From Spongorhabdus nitratireducens (GTDB taxonomy: Bacteria > Pseudomonadota > Gammaproteobacteria > Pseudomonadales > Endozoicomonadaceae): 64,000 bases of DNA. Below the pieces are notes generated by a model that did not search any database, was not told where the DNA came from, and saw only the letters and a program-made list of their open reading frames with translations. The position numbers and the translations under genes are program-made. This document shows, one piece after another, positions 54,217 through 63,096 of the stretch (positions are counted from its first letter, which is position 1; each line of letters starts with the position of its first letter). The DNA is taken from contig CANDOC010000007.1 in the NCBI GenBank assembly GCA_947387575.1, positions 186,001-250,000 of the forward strand. The letters are read 5' to 3'.

Positions 54217-55259
54217 TATGACGTCCTCCATGCGAGACGATAATTCAGGCCAATAACACTCAGCAGTAACAAAGCACCGCCAAGGTTGTGTGCGACAGCA
54301 ACCTGCAGGGGAAGATAGAAATAAACGTTGGCCAGCCCGAGAGCCAGCTGAACCAGCAACATAAACAGTACGGCAAGCGCAGCACCCTTAATCGGGTTTC
54401 TGCCAGAAACGGAACCATCGACGTATTTAAGTGACGCCATTATGAGCCACAGCAAAAACAACGTAGTTATCACTGCGCCTATCCGGTGAGCCATATGAAT
54501 AGCAACACGGGCTTCACCATCAAGTTGGCCCCCCAGATAGTTCGGGCCAATAGCCTGGGTGATATCAAATCCCTCATCAAAATCCATTTCAGGCCAGACC
54601 TTACCCTGACATAGCGGTAGATCAGGGCAGGCTAGGGCGGCATAGTTGGAGCTGATCCAGCCACCCAGTGATATCTGCATTACCACTACCACAACTGCCA
54701 TACCGGCCAGCAACCTGAGCCGCCCCAACCCGCGGCTACGGGTCAAAGGTTTCCAGCGTTTTCCGGACAGACGAAGCGTTAACAGGAACAGTAAAGACAA
54801 GGTAGCAAAACCACCCAGCAAATGAGCCGTAACCACCTGAGGCCAAAGCTTCAGGGTCACAGTCCACATGCCAAATGCGGCCTGCAGCAGGATCAAACCA
54901 AAAATAAATATCGGATGAAACAGTGGTTGCCCGGGATTATGGCGGTTTCTGACGGCATTAATCACCAGCCCCAGCACCAGTAAAACCAGTGATCCGGCAA
55001 CATAACGGTGGATCATTTCCGGCCAGCCCTTTTCCACTTCAACCGGTGCATCCGGGTAAAGGCTTTCAGCAAGCTGAATTTCTGCAGCGGTTTCCGGTAC
55101 GGTCAGAAAGCCATAGCAGCCCGGCCAGTCGGGACACCCCAGTCCGGCATGCACCAGACGGGTATAGGCACCGAGTACTACGACAACCACTGCCAGCAAA
55201 GTGGCCAGCAGACATAGCCAGTACCCGGGTTTTCGTTCTATTGATTCATATGGACTCAT
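54216..55259 (-). CDS. ctaA: Heme A synthase
   Basis: The 347-residue polytopic membrane protein converts heme O to heme A. It has family marks GAYTRLVHAGLGCPDWPGCYG (with the loop cysteines), EMIHRYVAGSLVLLVLG, VTAHLLGGFATL, and IHMAHRIGAVITTLF with heme-ligand His residues. It is coupled to ctaB by TAATG overlap and to the preceding DUF2059 gene by a 4-base overlap (ATGA). Confidence 0.95.
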   Translation of the reverse strand: MSPYESIERKPGYWLCLLATLLAVVVVVLGAYTRLVHAGLGCPDWPGCYGFLTVPETAAEIQLAESLYPDAPVEVEKGWPEMIHRYVAGSLVLLVLGLVINAVRNRHNPGQPLFHPIFIFGLILLQAAFGMWTVTLKLWPQVVTAHLLGGFATLSLLFLLTLRLSGKRWKPLTRSRGLGRLRLLAGMAVVVVVMQISLGGWISSNYAALACPDLPLCQGKVWPEMDFDEGFDITQAIGPNYLGGQLDGEARVAIHMAHRIGAVITTLFLLWLIMASLKYVDGSVSGRNPIKGAALAVLFMLLVQLALGLANVYFYLPLQVAVAHNLGGALLLLSVIGLNYRLAWRTS

Positions 55260-55852
55260 TCGCCGCCAACCCCTTCGTTATTATTGTTTTCTGTATTGGC
55301 AGGTTTGCTTTTTATCAGCCCCATGCGTTTCAACTCTTCAGCACGGTTTTGCAGCATGGTTTTAAGACGGCCTCGATTTTGTTGCGCCGCCTCGGTTCCC
55401 ATTTGCCGTATTCGAGTTGATATCAGTGGCTGTAATTGTAGAAATTTCTGTCCTGTTTCACTCCCGTAAAACACTAACATGTCGTTTAATTCAGCTTCAG
55501 TAAAGCTCGATTTATAAAGTTCCGCGATTTTTGGCTGCAAAACCTCCCAACCCGTAACCTGTGTTGCCCATTCACGGATTACATCTTCAAAGTATTCAAA
55601 ATGGTCGATCTGGTCTTTCTGACTTGCAACAATCTTCTCGACTTCCCGGCGATACACCGCCGGCAGGTTTATAAGTGCAAATAAAGCCTGCACTTTTTGT
55701 TCATGGCTGGCTTGATTATGGTTTTCTTTTTTATAGCTATCCGGCGACTCCTGACTGGCTGAAACATAACCTGCTATAAGCAATAGCGGTAACACAAAAT
55801 GCAGCGCTTTCAGGTCATAAACTGTTTTTGATAGCAACCGGATAATGTGCAT
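55256..55852 (-). CDS. DUF2059 domain protein inserted in the cox assembly operon
   Basis: The 198-residue protein has a hydrophobic N-terminal segment (LHFVLPLLLIAGYVSA, a likely signal peptide) and a helical DUF2059 domain (YKSSFTEAELNDMLVFYGSETGQKFL is the best-conserved stretch). The tail is Asn/Gly-rich. DUF2059 proteins are periplasmic and uncharacterised. The stop overlaps the ctaA start by four bases, so it is translated as part of the oxidase assembly operon. I do not recall this gene between SURF1 and ctaA in Pseudomonas, so its place here may point to a role in oxidase maturation. Confidence 0.8.
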   Translation of the reverse strand: MHIIRLLSKTVYDLKALHFVLPLLLIAGYVSASQESPDSYKKENHNQASHEQKVQALFALINLPAVYRREVEKIVASQKDQIDHFEYFEDVIREWATQVTGWEVLQPKIAELYKSSFTEAELNDMLVFYGSETGQKFLQLQPLISTRIRQMGTEAAQQNRGRLKTMLQNRAEELKRMGLIKSKPANTENNNNEGVGGE

Positions 55853-55856
55853 GAAC

Positions 55857-56489
55857 TTATCCTATCTGTGACAGCTTCAGCAGTTTCTGAATATCTCGCA
55901 AAATTTCATTGCCACTGTGCTCCGCGGTGTAGTGCATCATGATGTTTCCGAGGGGGTCGACAATATAAAGGTGACTGCCCTCAGAGCTCTTCGCTTTCTG
56001 CAGTAGATACTCCCGGGTTTTCAGCAAATCGGTATTCAACCACTCCATGGCTGGATGCTCTTGTTCCAGCGCCATGTCTTTATCTACACCATTATCCTGC
56101 ACAAACAGCCGTACCACCCTGTCAGACTCACGTGCCAGTGCAATATGTGCCTGCCTGCTGAGATACAGCAGTTGTTCACAGTCATCACTGCAGGTTGAAT
56201 CTGGTGTCATATCGGGGACTATCATCAAAGCCCAGCGACCATCGAGCTCTTCCATTCCGAACGCAATATCCGTACTGGTGAGATTCAGCCTCGAAAACTC
56301 CAGTGGCGGCAGAATCAGACTGCCATTATTGGTGCGACCTTCAGGCACATAACCGGAAAAATACATCCAGGTTGAAAGCCCCATACCCAAAGCCGGCAAC
56401 AACATAATGCAGAACAGGATGATCCAGGTTCGGCGTTTTCGAGCTCTTTTTACAGGCTCATTGGCTGGAGAGGTCAGTACATTATTCAT
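55857..56489 (-). CDS. Membrane-anchored thioredoxin-like protein of the cox operon (PA0111-like)
   Basis: The 210-residue protein has one N-terminal membrane helix (WIILFCIMLLPALGMGLSTW) and a periplasmic domain with MEELDGRWALMIV, a CxxxC pair in TCSDDCEQLLYLSRQAHIAL and SHLYIVDPLGNIMMHY. This resembles the SCO/thioredoxin fold, with the CSDDC pair at the place of the SCO copper cysteines. A protein of this kind lies between SURF1 and ctaA in Pseudomonas. A redox or copper-delivery role in oxidase assembly is inferred. Confidence 0.75.
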   Translation of the reverse strand: MNNVLTSPANEPVKRARKRRTWIILFCIMLLPALGMGLSTWMYFSGYVPEGRTNNGSLILPPLEFSRLNLTSTDIAFGMEELDGRWALMIVPDMTPDSTCSDDCEQLLYLSRQAHIALARESDRVVRLFVQDNGVDKDMALEQEHPAMEWLNTDLLKTREYLLQKAKSSEGSHLYIVDPLGNIMMHYTAEHSGNEILRDIQKLLKLSQIG

Positions 56490-56497
56490 TATTGTTA

Positions 56498-57211
56498 TTA
56501 CTCCCGTACTTGTTTTCTGCCGGTTTTATAAATCCTGTAAACAACCAGAATCAGCAGACAGGCTGCCATCAAAAACCACTGCACGGCATAACCCATATGT
56601 TTTGCCGGAGACATCACAACCGGCTTGAAAAAATAGTTCAAACTGCCGCTCTGCTGTTCATCCAGTACCAGAAAATAGGGTACAAGTGGCTTTCCCAGCA
56701 GATCCTGAATCCGTTCCATATCCAGCGCCTGCATACGCTGAGGCCATTGCGGTGACCAGGTTTCATGGCCCAGAACAAACGCTTTACCCAGAGGTTTGTA
56801 CAACTGTCCCTGCAATCTGGTCAGCTCAGCATAGACCGGAATTTCCGGTAACACCGAACGATCTTGCCCACGGCTGATCCAGCCCCTGTTAACCAGCACT
56901 ATTTCTCCCGTTTGCGTAGTGAAAGGCGTAAAAACTTCATATCCGGGCTGGCCGTTATTAATCCGGTTATCCAGTAAGAAGGTATGCTGATTATCGTAAT
57001 AACCGGAAAGGCTGATGCGACGGTAACGGGGGTTCTGATTCTGCAAAGCAATATCAAGACTGACCGGAGCCTCGGTGAAACGTTTTTCAAACTGTTCCAT
57101 CAGGGCTTTTTTTTCGGCATAACGGGAGAATTGCCAGAACCCCAGACTCAGCAACAGGGGAAACAGCAGAATAAACAGAATTGTCAGCTTGCGCCTGAAA
57201 CTCCACACCAT
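56498..57211 (-). CDS. SURF1 family cytochrome oxidase assembly protein
   Basis: The 237-residue protein has two terminal membrane helices (ILFILLFPLLLSLGFWQFSR and MGYAVQWFLMAACLLILVVY) enclosing a periplasmic domain with GYYDNQHTFLLDNRINNGQP, GYEVFTPF and VLVNRGWI. SURF1 helps heme A insertion into subunit I. I chose the ATG at 57211 (MVWSFRRKL); the open frame continues 63 bases upstream without family similarity. Confidence 0.92.
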   Translation of the reverse strand: MVWSFRRKLTILFILLFPLLLSLGFWQFSRYAEKKALMEQFEKRFTEAPVSLDIALQNQNPRYRRISLSGYYDNQHTFLLDNRINNGQPGYEVFTPFTTQTGEIVLVNRGWISRGQDRSVLPEIPVYAELTRLQGQLYKPLGKAFVLGHETWSPQWPQRMQALDMERIQDLLGKPLVPYFLVLDEQQSGSLNYFFKPVVMSPAKHMGYAVQWFLMAACLLILVVYRIYKTGRKQVRE

Positions 57212-57392
57212 ACTGCTACCACTTGAAAACGCTTTACCACCTGAATACCAGACTGAATCTGAAATGAAGAACACGTATCTTTATGCTGATGCTCTTCCTG
57301 ACAACTCACTTCCTGGCAACACTCTTCATAGCGAGTCTGTTTCACCCTGTATATGATGGTAGACACATCAAATATTCAGTCAGGGAAACGCC

Positions 57393-57641
57393 ATGTGGTT
57401 AAAGACTATTATTGTTATTTTTCTGATTGCCATCATTGTCAGCCTGGCAACCGGCTTCTACTTTCTTCTAAACGACAAAAGCCAATCAAAACGACTACTG
57501 ACTTCTCTCAAGGTGCGAATCACACTTTCCGTACTGCTGATGCTGTTAATTACCCTTGCCTGGCTACACGGTGATATCACCAGCCATGCACCCTGGCTAC
57601 ATCCAGACAAGGGACAGCCGGAACAGCATCAAACCAAGTAA
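57393..57641 (+). CDS. DUF2909 twin-transmembrane protein
   Basis: This 82-residue protein has two membrane helices (IIVIFLIAIIVSLATGFYFL and ITLSVLLMLLITLAWLHG) linked by a basic loop. It is the DUF2909 type regularly found beside coxC. It is the only plus-strand gene within the oxidase block and its last 13 bp overlap the end of coxC. Its function is unknown; a small oxidase accessory subunit is a reasonable guess. Confidence 0.82.
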   Translation: MWLKTIIVIFLIAIIVSLATGFYFLLNDKSQSKRLLTSLKVRITLSVLLMLLITLAWLHGDITSHAPWLHPDKGQPEQHQTK

Positions 57642-58519
57642 ACAAAGACAAATAGACCAATCCAGACCACATCCACAAAGTGCCAGTACCAGGATGCGGC
57701 TTCATATGCGAAATGCTTTTCCGGGGTAAAGTGACCCTTCATAACCCGAACCAACATGATAGTCAGCATTATCGCACCCAGCGTTACATGAGCACCGTGA
57801 AAGCCGGTCAGAATAAAGAAGGTTGAGCCATAGATTCCTGAAGCCAGCGTCAGACCAAGGTTATCGTAGGCTTCGATATACTCTTCCGCCTGAAAGAACA
57901 GAAATGCAAAACCCAGTATCAGTGTTGCTACCAGCCATAATTTGACCTTGGTCCGTTCATTATTCTTGAGGGCATGATGGGCAATGGTTGCAGTGACACT
58001 GGAAGCTACCAGCAGCAAGGTGTTCAGCAGCGGAAGATGAAACGGGTCAATAACCCCGCTGGCACCCTGAAAAGAGGTGTTATCCGGGTTTTTCATCAGC
58101 GGCCAGTGGCTGATAAATTCCGGCCACAGCAGCATATGGGTCATTTCTCCGGCACCTTCTCCCCCAATCCATGGCACAGAAAAATGGCGCACATAAAACA
58201 GGGTGCCAAAGAAGGCGGCAAAGAACATCACTTCGGAAAAGATGAACCAGAACATACCCCAGCGGAAACTGCGATCCATCTGCTCGCTGTAGAGCCCGGA
58301 ACGACTCTCCTGAATCACATTGCCAAACCAGCCAAACAGCATATAAGCCATGATCAGGCCACCGGCAAACAACACCCAGTGCCCGGTAGAATCTTTCACT
58401 CCGGCACTCATATCATTCATCATGATGCCGGCGCCGACCACCGTCAGAAACAGTCCGATTGAGGCAATAATCGGCCATTTGCTCTGGGCGGGCACATAGT
58501 AGCTGCTTTCACCTGCCAT
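57629..58519 (-). CDS. coxC: Cytochrome c oxidase subunit III
   Basis: The 296-residue subunit has seven hydrophobic helices. It carries the family motifs WPIIASIGLFLTVVGAG, FWFIFSEVMFFAAFFG, GSTFFILTGFHGAHVTLGA and the C-terminal ASWYWHFVDVVWIGLFVFVYL. It stabilises subunit I and proton entry. CAAGGAG stands 7 bases before the ATG at 58519. It follows ctaG by 23 bp. Confidence 0.96.
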   Translation of the reverse strand: MAGESSYYVPAQSKWPIIASIGLFLTVVGAGIMMNDMSAGVKDSTGHWVLFAGGLIMAYMLFGWFGNVIQESRSGLYSEQMDRSFRWGMFWFIFSEVMFFAAFFGTLFYVRHFSVPWIGGEGAGEMTHMLLWPEFISHWPLMKNPDNTSFQGASGVIDPFHLPLLNTLLLVASSVTATIAHHALKNNERTKVKLWLVATLILGFAFLFFQAEEYIEAYDNLGLTLASGIYGSTFFILTGFHGAHVTLGAIMLTIMLVRVMKGHFTPEKHFAYEAASWYWHFVDVVWIGLFVFVYLV

Positions 58520-58542
58520 GTTTTTTCTCCTTGGGTTGCCCG

Positions 58543-59115
58543 TCACATGTCGGTTACATCAAACAGTGTGTACGAAAGCGTAAGTTTCTTGATGTACTTG
58601 GGAAGATCCTGATCAATGATGATCTTCAGCGGCATATCAATTTCTTCACCGGCATCCAGCGTCTGAGTGGTAAAGCAGAAACACTCGGTTTTATGCAGGA
58701 AATCCGTTCCCTTGAATGGCGTTACACTGGGAATAGCCTGAGCGGTCATTCGCTTGCCGGTGGGGTTACGGGCGTAAAAACTCAGAGAGCCCACTTCGCC
58801 CGGATGCACTTCTATTTCTTTAACTGTCGGACCAAACTCCCAGCTCATAGCCGCATTGTTTGTGGCTATAAACTGGATCTTAATCTTGCGGCTGGTATCG
58901 ACTTTGGCTTCTACAACCTTGTAGGGATTTGGGTCGGTTTTGCCGTTAATGCCGATCGCCTTACACATAACGTCGTAGATCGGCACCAGCAGAAAACCAA
59001 ACCCGAACATAGCCACTGCAACCAGCGCCATACGAGCCGCCGATCCGGTTTTTCCCTCCCGGCGAAAAATACTGTCTTCAGACAGCAGCTTCGATCGCAG
59101 AAATGAAAATGCCAT
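58543..59115 (-). CDS. ctaG: Cytochrome c oxidase assembly protein CtaG/Cox11
   Basis: The 190-residue protein has one membrane helix (MALVAVAMFGFGFLLVPIYD) and a periplasmic Cox11 domain with the copper motif KTECFCFTTQTL, preceded by VHPGEVGSLSFYARN. It inserts CuB into subunit I. The spacing to coxA (15 bp) and coxC (23 bp) shows one operon. Confidence 0.95.
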   Translation of the reverse strand: MAFSFLRSKLLSEDSIFRREGKTGSAARMALVAVAMFGFGFLLVPIYDVMCKAIGINGKTDPNPYKVVEAKVDTSRKIKIQFIATNNAAMSWEFGPTVKEIEVHPGEVGSLSFYARNPTGKRMTAQAIPSVTPFKGTDFLHKTECFCFTTQTLDAGEEIDMPLKIIIDQDLPKYIKKLTLSYTLFDVTDM

Positions 59116-59130
59116 AGTCCGAACCCCGCC

Positions 59131-60714
59131 TTACTTCACATCAGGCGGAGTAGAGAAAGTATGGTAAGGCGCAGGCGAGGGCACGCTCCACTCCAGACCA
59201 TCAGCACCTTCCCAGGGCTTGGCTGCGGCTTTCTTGCCGCAAATGACACACTTGATCACAACGAACAGGAACAGTAACTGGGTCGTTCCAAACAGGAAGC
59301 CTCCGGCAGACGCAATCATATTGAAATCAGTAAACTGCAACGCATAGTCCGGAATTCGTCGAGGCATACCGGCCAACCCGAGGAAATGCATCGGGAAAAA
59401 GGTCAGGTTCATCCCGATAAATGACAGCCAAAAATGGGTTTTGGCCAGCGTCTCGTCATACATATGGCCGGTCCATTTGGGCAACCAGTAATAAACCCCT
59501 GCAATAATCGCAAACACGGCACCGGACACCAGCACATAGTGGAAGTGAGCCACTACAAAATAAGTGTCGTGATACTGGAAGTCTGCCGGCGCAATCGCCA
59601 ACATCAAACCGGAGAAACCACCCAGGGTAAACAGCACCACAAACGCCAGTGAGAACAGCATCGGCGTTTCAAACGTCATGGCGCCACGGAACATGGTAGT
59701 AATCCAGTTAAAGACCTTCACCCCGGTTGGCACCGCAATCAACATGGTGGCATACATAAAGAACAGCTCACCGGTAACCGGAATTCCCACCGTAAACATA
59801 TGGTGTGCCCAGACAATAAACGACAGAAATGCAATAGATGCAGTGGCGTAAACCATCGAGGTATAACCAAACAGCGGCTTACGGGCAAAGGCCGGAATAA
59901 TCGCAGAGACAATACCAAAGGCCGGCAGAATCATGATGTATACTTCAGGATGCCCGAAGAACCAGAACACGTGCTGGTAAAGCACCGGGTCACCACCACC
60001 GCCAGCATTAAAGAAGCTGGTGCCAAAATGGATATCCATCAGCATCATGGTGACGGCACCGGCCAATACAGGCATTACGGCAATCAGTAGATAAGCCGTT
60101 ATTAGCCAGGTCCAGACAAACAACGGCATCTTCATTAACGTCATCCCCGGCGCCCGCAGGTTCAGGATGGTCGCAATAATGTTAATCGCTCCCATGATGG
60201 ACGAGATACCCATCATATGAATGGCGAAGATAAAGAAGGTGGTCGATTTCGGCCCGTAATCTGTGGATAACGGTGCGTAAGCTGTCCAACCAAAGTTGGG
60301 ACCACCACCTTCCATAAACAGGGTGCTCATCATCAACGCAAAGGCAAAGGGCAGAATCCAGAAGCTCCAGTTATTCATTCGCGGTAGCGCCATATCCGGC
60401 GCTCCAACCATCATCGGAATCATCCAGTTAGCCAGTCCGGTAAAGGCTGGCATTACCGCACCGAATACCATGATCAGACCATGCATGGTCAGCATCTGGT
60501 TATAGAATTCCGGTTCGACAATCTGCATTCCCGGCTCAAAAAGTTCTGCCCGGATTACCATGGCCATAAAGCCACCGGCCAGAAACATGAAGAAGCTGAA
60601 CCACAGGTACATACTGCCGATGTCCTTGTGGTTGGTTGTCAGCACCCAGCGCATCAATCCTTTGGCCGGACCGTGGTGTGCATCAGCGTGCCCGGTATCA
60701 GTCATAGCACTCAT
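59131..60714 (-). CDS. coxA: Cytochrome c oxidase subunit I
   Basis: The 527-residue heme-copper oxidase catalytic subunit has about 12 helices. Visible are the heme a ligand region NQMLTMHGLIMVFG, the D-channel/Glu and CuB region FWFFGHPEVYIMILPAFGIV, AHHMFTVGIPVTG, and the heme a/a3 ligands DTYFVVAHFHYVLVSG. The HPEV motif with Glu in helix VI and YIMI mark it as an A-type oxidase with a Tyr cross-link. It reduces oxygen to water and pumps protons. Confidence 0.98.
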   Translation of the reverse strand: MSAMTDTGHADAHHGPAKGLMRWVLTTNHKDIGSMYLWFSFFMFLAGGFMAMVIRAELFEPGMQIVEPEFYNQMLTMHGLIMVFGAVMPAFTGLANWMIPMMVGAPDMALPRMNNWSFWILPFAFALMMSTLFMEGGGPNFGWTAYAPLSTDYGPKSTTFFIFAIHMMGISSIMGAINIIATILNLRAPGMTLMKMPLFVWTWLITAYLLIAVMPVLAGAVTMMLMDIHFGTSFFNAGGGGDPVLYQHVFWFFGHPEVYIMILPAFGIVSAIIPAFARKPLFGYTSMVYATASIAFLSFIVWAHHMFTVGIPVTGELFFMYATMLIAVPTGVKVFNWITTMFRGAMTFETPMLFSLAFVVLFTLGGFSGLMLAIAPADFQYHDTYFVVAHFHYVLVSGAVFAIIAGVYYWLPKWTGHMYDETLAKTHFWLSFIGMNLTFFPMHFLGLAGMPRRIPDYALQFTDFNMIASAGGFLFGTTQLLFLFVVIKCVICGKKAAAKPWEGADGLEWSVPSPAPYHTFSTPPDVK

Positions 60715-60732
60715 GATTAACCCTCCGTCCCT

Positions 60733-61887
60733 TTATTTGGCTTGATCGCCGGTCTGTGGCAACTGACCGGTTTTCTTGTACTGAAGGATATCCACAGGCT
60801 TCACCATCTGCCCGGTATTGTTACCCCACGCGTTTCGCTCGTAGGTAATGACAGCCGCAAGATCAGCTTCATTCAGCTGTGGTCCGAACGCCTGCATGGC
60901 AGTTCCCTTCTTGCCATTCACCACAATATCCACATGTGCCGTCAGCTGATCTTTTTTGGTTGTCATCGGCGTTCCCTTCAATGCCGGGAAGGCTCCGGGA
61001 ATACCCATACCATTTGCCTGATGACACTGAGCACAGACTTTGTTGTAAACACCCTTGCCGCGATCATAGAGTTCGTCATAACTCCAATCGCGTGCAGTCA
61101 GGGCGCGAATGGCTTTCGCTTCTTCACGTTTTTCACCGAGCCAACTGGCGTAATCTTCTTCAGAACGGACATCAAGCACGATCGGCATAAAAGCATGATT
61201 GCGGCCGCATAATTCCGCACACTGTCCCCGGTAGATTCCGGGTTTATCAATGATCGTCCAGGCTTCATTAATAAAGCCGGGGATGGCATCTTTTTTAACT
61301 GCGAGTGCAGGAACCCACCATGAGTGAATAACATCGCCTGCGGTAATCAGGAATCGAATCTTTTTGCCCGTTGGAACAACTAATGGTTCATCAACTTCAA
61401 GCAGGTAATTGGGATTCTTGCGGCGAACGTTATAAATCTGTTCAAGTGGTGTCGATAGATTACTGAAGAATGAAACGCCTTCTCCAAGATATTCATACTC
61501 CCACTTCCATTGATGGCCGGTGACTTTGATATCAATATCGGAATCATCCGCGTCATACATATGGATCAGGGTTTTGGTTGCCGGAATTGCCATCCCGACG
61601 AGAATCAAAAAAGGAATCGTGGTCCAGAGTATTTCTACCAGCGTACTTTCATGGAAAGTTGCCGGTTTAACGCCTCGTGATTTCCGGTGCATTATGATTG
61701 ACCAGAACATCACACCAAACACAATCACGCCAATAATGACGCAAACCCAGAATATGGCCATATGGAGTCCATAAACATCCTCACTGACGGAGGTGACTCC
61801 CCGGGTCATATTGAGACCCCAATCAGCCTGGGACATGGCCGACCCCAGACCCATAAGCCCCGCAAGAATACGCACGCTGTGCTTCAT
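60733..61887 (-). CDS. coxB: Cytochrome c oxidase subunit II with C-terminal cytochrome c domain (caa3 type)
   Basis: From the chosen ATG the protein has 384 residues. It has a signal peptide (ILAGLMGLGSAMSQA) and two membrane helices. The CuA domain follows, with HQWKWEYEYLGEG, VIHSWWVPALAVKKDAIPG and the copper ligands CAELCGRNHAFM. A fused c-type cytochrome domain has heme motif CAQCHQANGMG and an axial-ligand Met in GTAMQAFGPQL. The fusion defines a caa3-type oxidase. It is the first gene of the oxidase operon; a TTG eight codons upstream is an alternative start. Confidence 0.96.
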   Translation of the reverse strand: MKHSVRILAGLMGLGSAMSQADWGLNMTRGVTSVSEDVYGLHMAIFWVCVIIGVIVFGVMFWSIIMHRKSRGVKPATFHESTLVEILWTTIPFLILVGMAIPATKTLIHMYDADDSDIDIKVTGHQWKWEYEYLGEGVSFFSNLSTPLEQIYNVRRKNPNYLLEVDEPLVVPTGKKIRFLITAGDVIHSWWVPALAVKKDAIPGFINEAWTIIDKPGIYRGQCAELCGRNHAFMPIVLDVRSEEDYASWLGEKREEAKAIRALTARDWSYDELYDRGKGVYNKVCAQCHQANGMGIPGAFPALKGTPMTTKKDQLTAHVDIVVNGKKGTAMQAFGPQLNEADLAAVITYERNAWGNNTGQMVKPVDILQYKKTGQLPQTGDQAK

Positions 61888-62154
61888 TCCCTTAAACCCT
61901 CTGGTCTGCAATGAGACACGTACAAGGTTGTCGTTATTGGTAACCCATCAGTTCCAATCAGAATGAAGAGTGTGGAAAACGCCCGGACAGCGGGACAGGA
62001 AAGAAATGCGGCAGGCCCCTCAGGTCAGCGGATGGGCTGGCTACAGCGCGCATTGTTATTGTTACCACTGTGCTGGCCTGCACTGATAAAGTACAACTTG
62101 CCTGGGAAGTGCACCATCATGGTGACTGAAAGGGCGGTGTGTACTGTTATTCCA

Positions 62155-62190
62155 GTTAACTCGGTTAGCTCAGTCAGCTCGGTTAACTCA
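62155..62190. repeat. Four tandem 9-bp repeats
   Basis: The units are GTTAACTCG, GTTAGCTCA, GTCAGCTCG and GTTAACTCA, contiguous. They lie about 270 bp upstream of coxB. Part of the array imitates a tRNA D-arm, but no tRNA fold exists around it. Confidence 0.75.
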
Positions 62191-62751
62191 GTGCTATCCT
62201 GCGCAATGAGCAAGGCTTGCAACTGCCAGGTTCAGTCTGAACCTGTCCTGCCCAACCTGCATCACGTACAGCGATGACATTACCTGTTATCCAACTGCTC
62301 AAAAAACACCGACCCCTGTGGAAAACTTTATTAAGGTTCCCTTTTGCCTTTCGGCTGTTCTGAATATTGTCATTCAGAACCACAGGCGCTGACAGCATTT
62401 CAAGCGATTACTGCTTTATACTTCCGAAGGCAGGTCAAATTGAATTACAACCCGTTCCTGCCAGGCGGAACACACTCCACAGTCTGACACAACAAACAAC
62501 GTCACTGAGTATAGTCCTGAGCTTTCATTAAACAACATAAGACATGAAAAGCAAACAAAACCCTTAGCTTTTGGTTATAAGCCTTTCAACCTGGACCTTT
62601 AAAACTTGTACTTTTATTCAAGATTCAAACCGGCTTTTAAAAACGACAGCCGTCAATTAAAAGCCTGTTTTAATTGACGCATTTTATTTTGCATATAACA
62701 CCAGAATTTTGTTTCAGCAATACCCGTCATAAATAAAAAAATCTTGAGACT

Positions 62752-62774
62752 TTTTTATCTTTTTGAGATAAAAA
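62752..62774. repeat. Perfect 9-bp inverted repeat in the AT-rich region
   Basis: TTTTTATCT (62752-62760) pairs with AGATAAAAA (62766-62774) around TTTTG. With T-runs nearby it could be a terminator-like hairpin or a protein-binding site. Confidence 0.5.
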
Positions 62775-63096
62775 TTTACCCGGATGCGCGATATTTTTTT
62801 GGCGCCATAAAAATGACAAAGGCAAAAAATTGACACTTTTTAAAAACATCACTGTCATTTTTTTGCCATCAGGGAGCATATCTTGTGGTTTTAAATTTCT
62901 CTCAACACAATTCTCATTTCAGCATCATATTCAACTGCTTCAAGCCGGTGGAATAGTAATTGCTTTGAATTTATAAGGGCATTTTTTCATATGAAAAAGT
63001 GATATTTCTAAACCGGTTTTTGCTATGTTGCAGTAAAACTCCAGCCCACAGAAAACAAATAAATCCAAGGACGTGCTGGCTGTCATGGAGACCCTG

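Larger units (their letters stand above)
61888..63096. other. Long AT-rich non-coding region upstream of coxB and the unknown 63.1-kb gene
   Basis: About 1.2 kb without a convincing gene. The left part must hold the cox promoter. It contains a four-copy 9-bp repeat at 62155-62190. The part from about 62500 to 63070 is strongly A/T-rich with inverted repeats at 62752-62774 and 62800-62868. Small open frames here have no homology-like features and unusual composition, so none is called. Confidence 0.6.

Noticed and set aside
62155-62190. A tRNA-like stretch (GGTTAGCTCAGT resembles a D-arm)
   Set aside because: No acceptor stem, anticodon arm or TTC-loop can be placed around it. It arises from the 9-bp tandem repeat.
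61963-62277. Open frame of 104 codons upstream of coxB
   Set aside because: Its translation is compositionally odd (repeat-derived VNSVSSVSSV), has no ribosome site or domain, and overlaps an equally open frame on the other strand.
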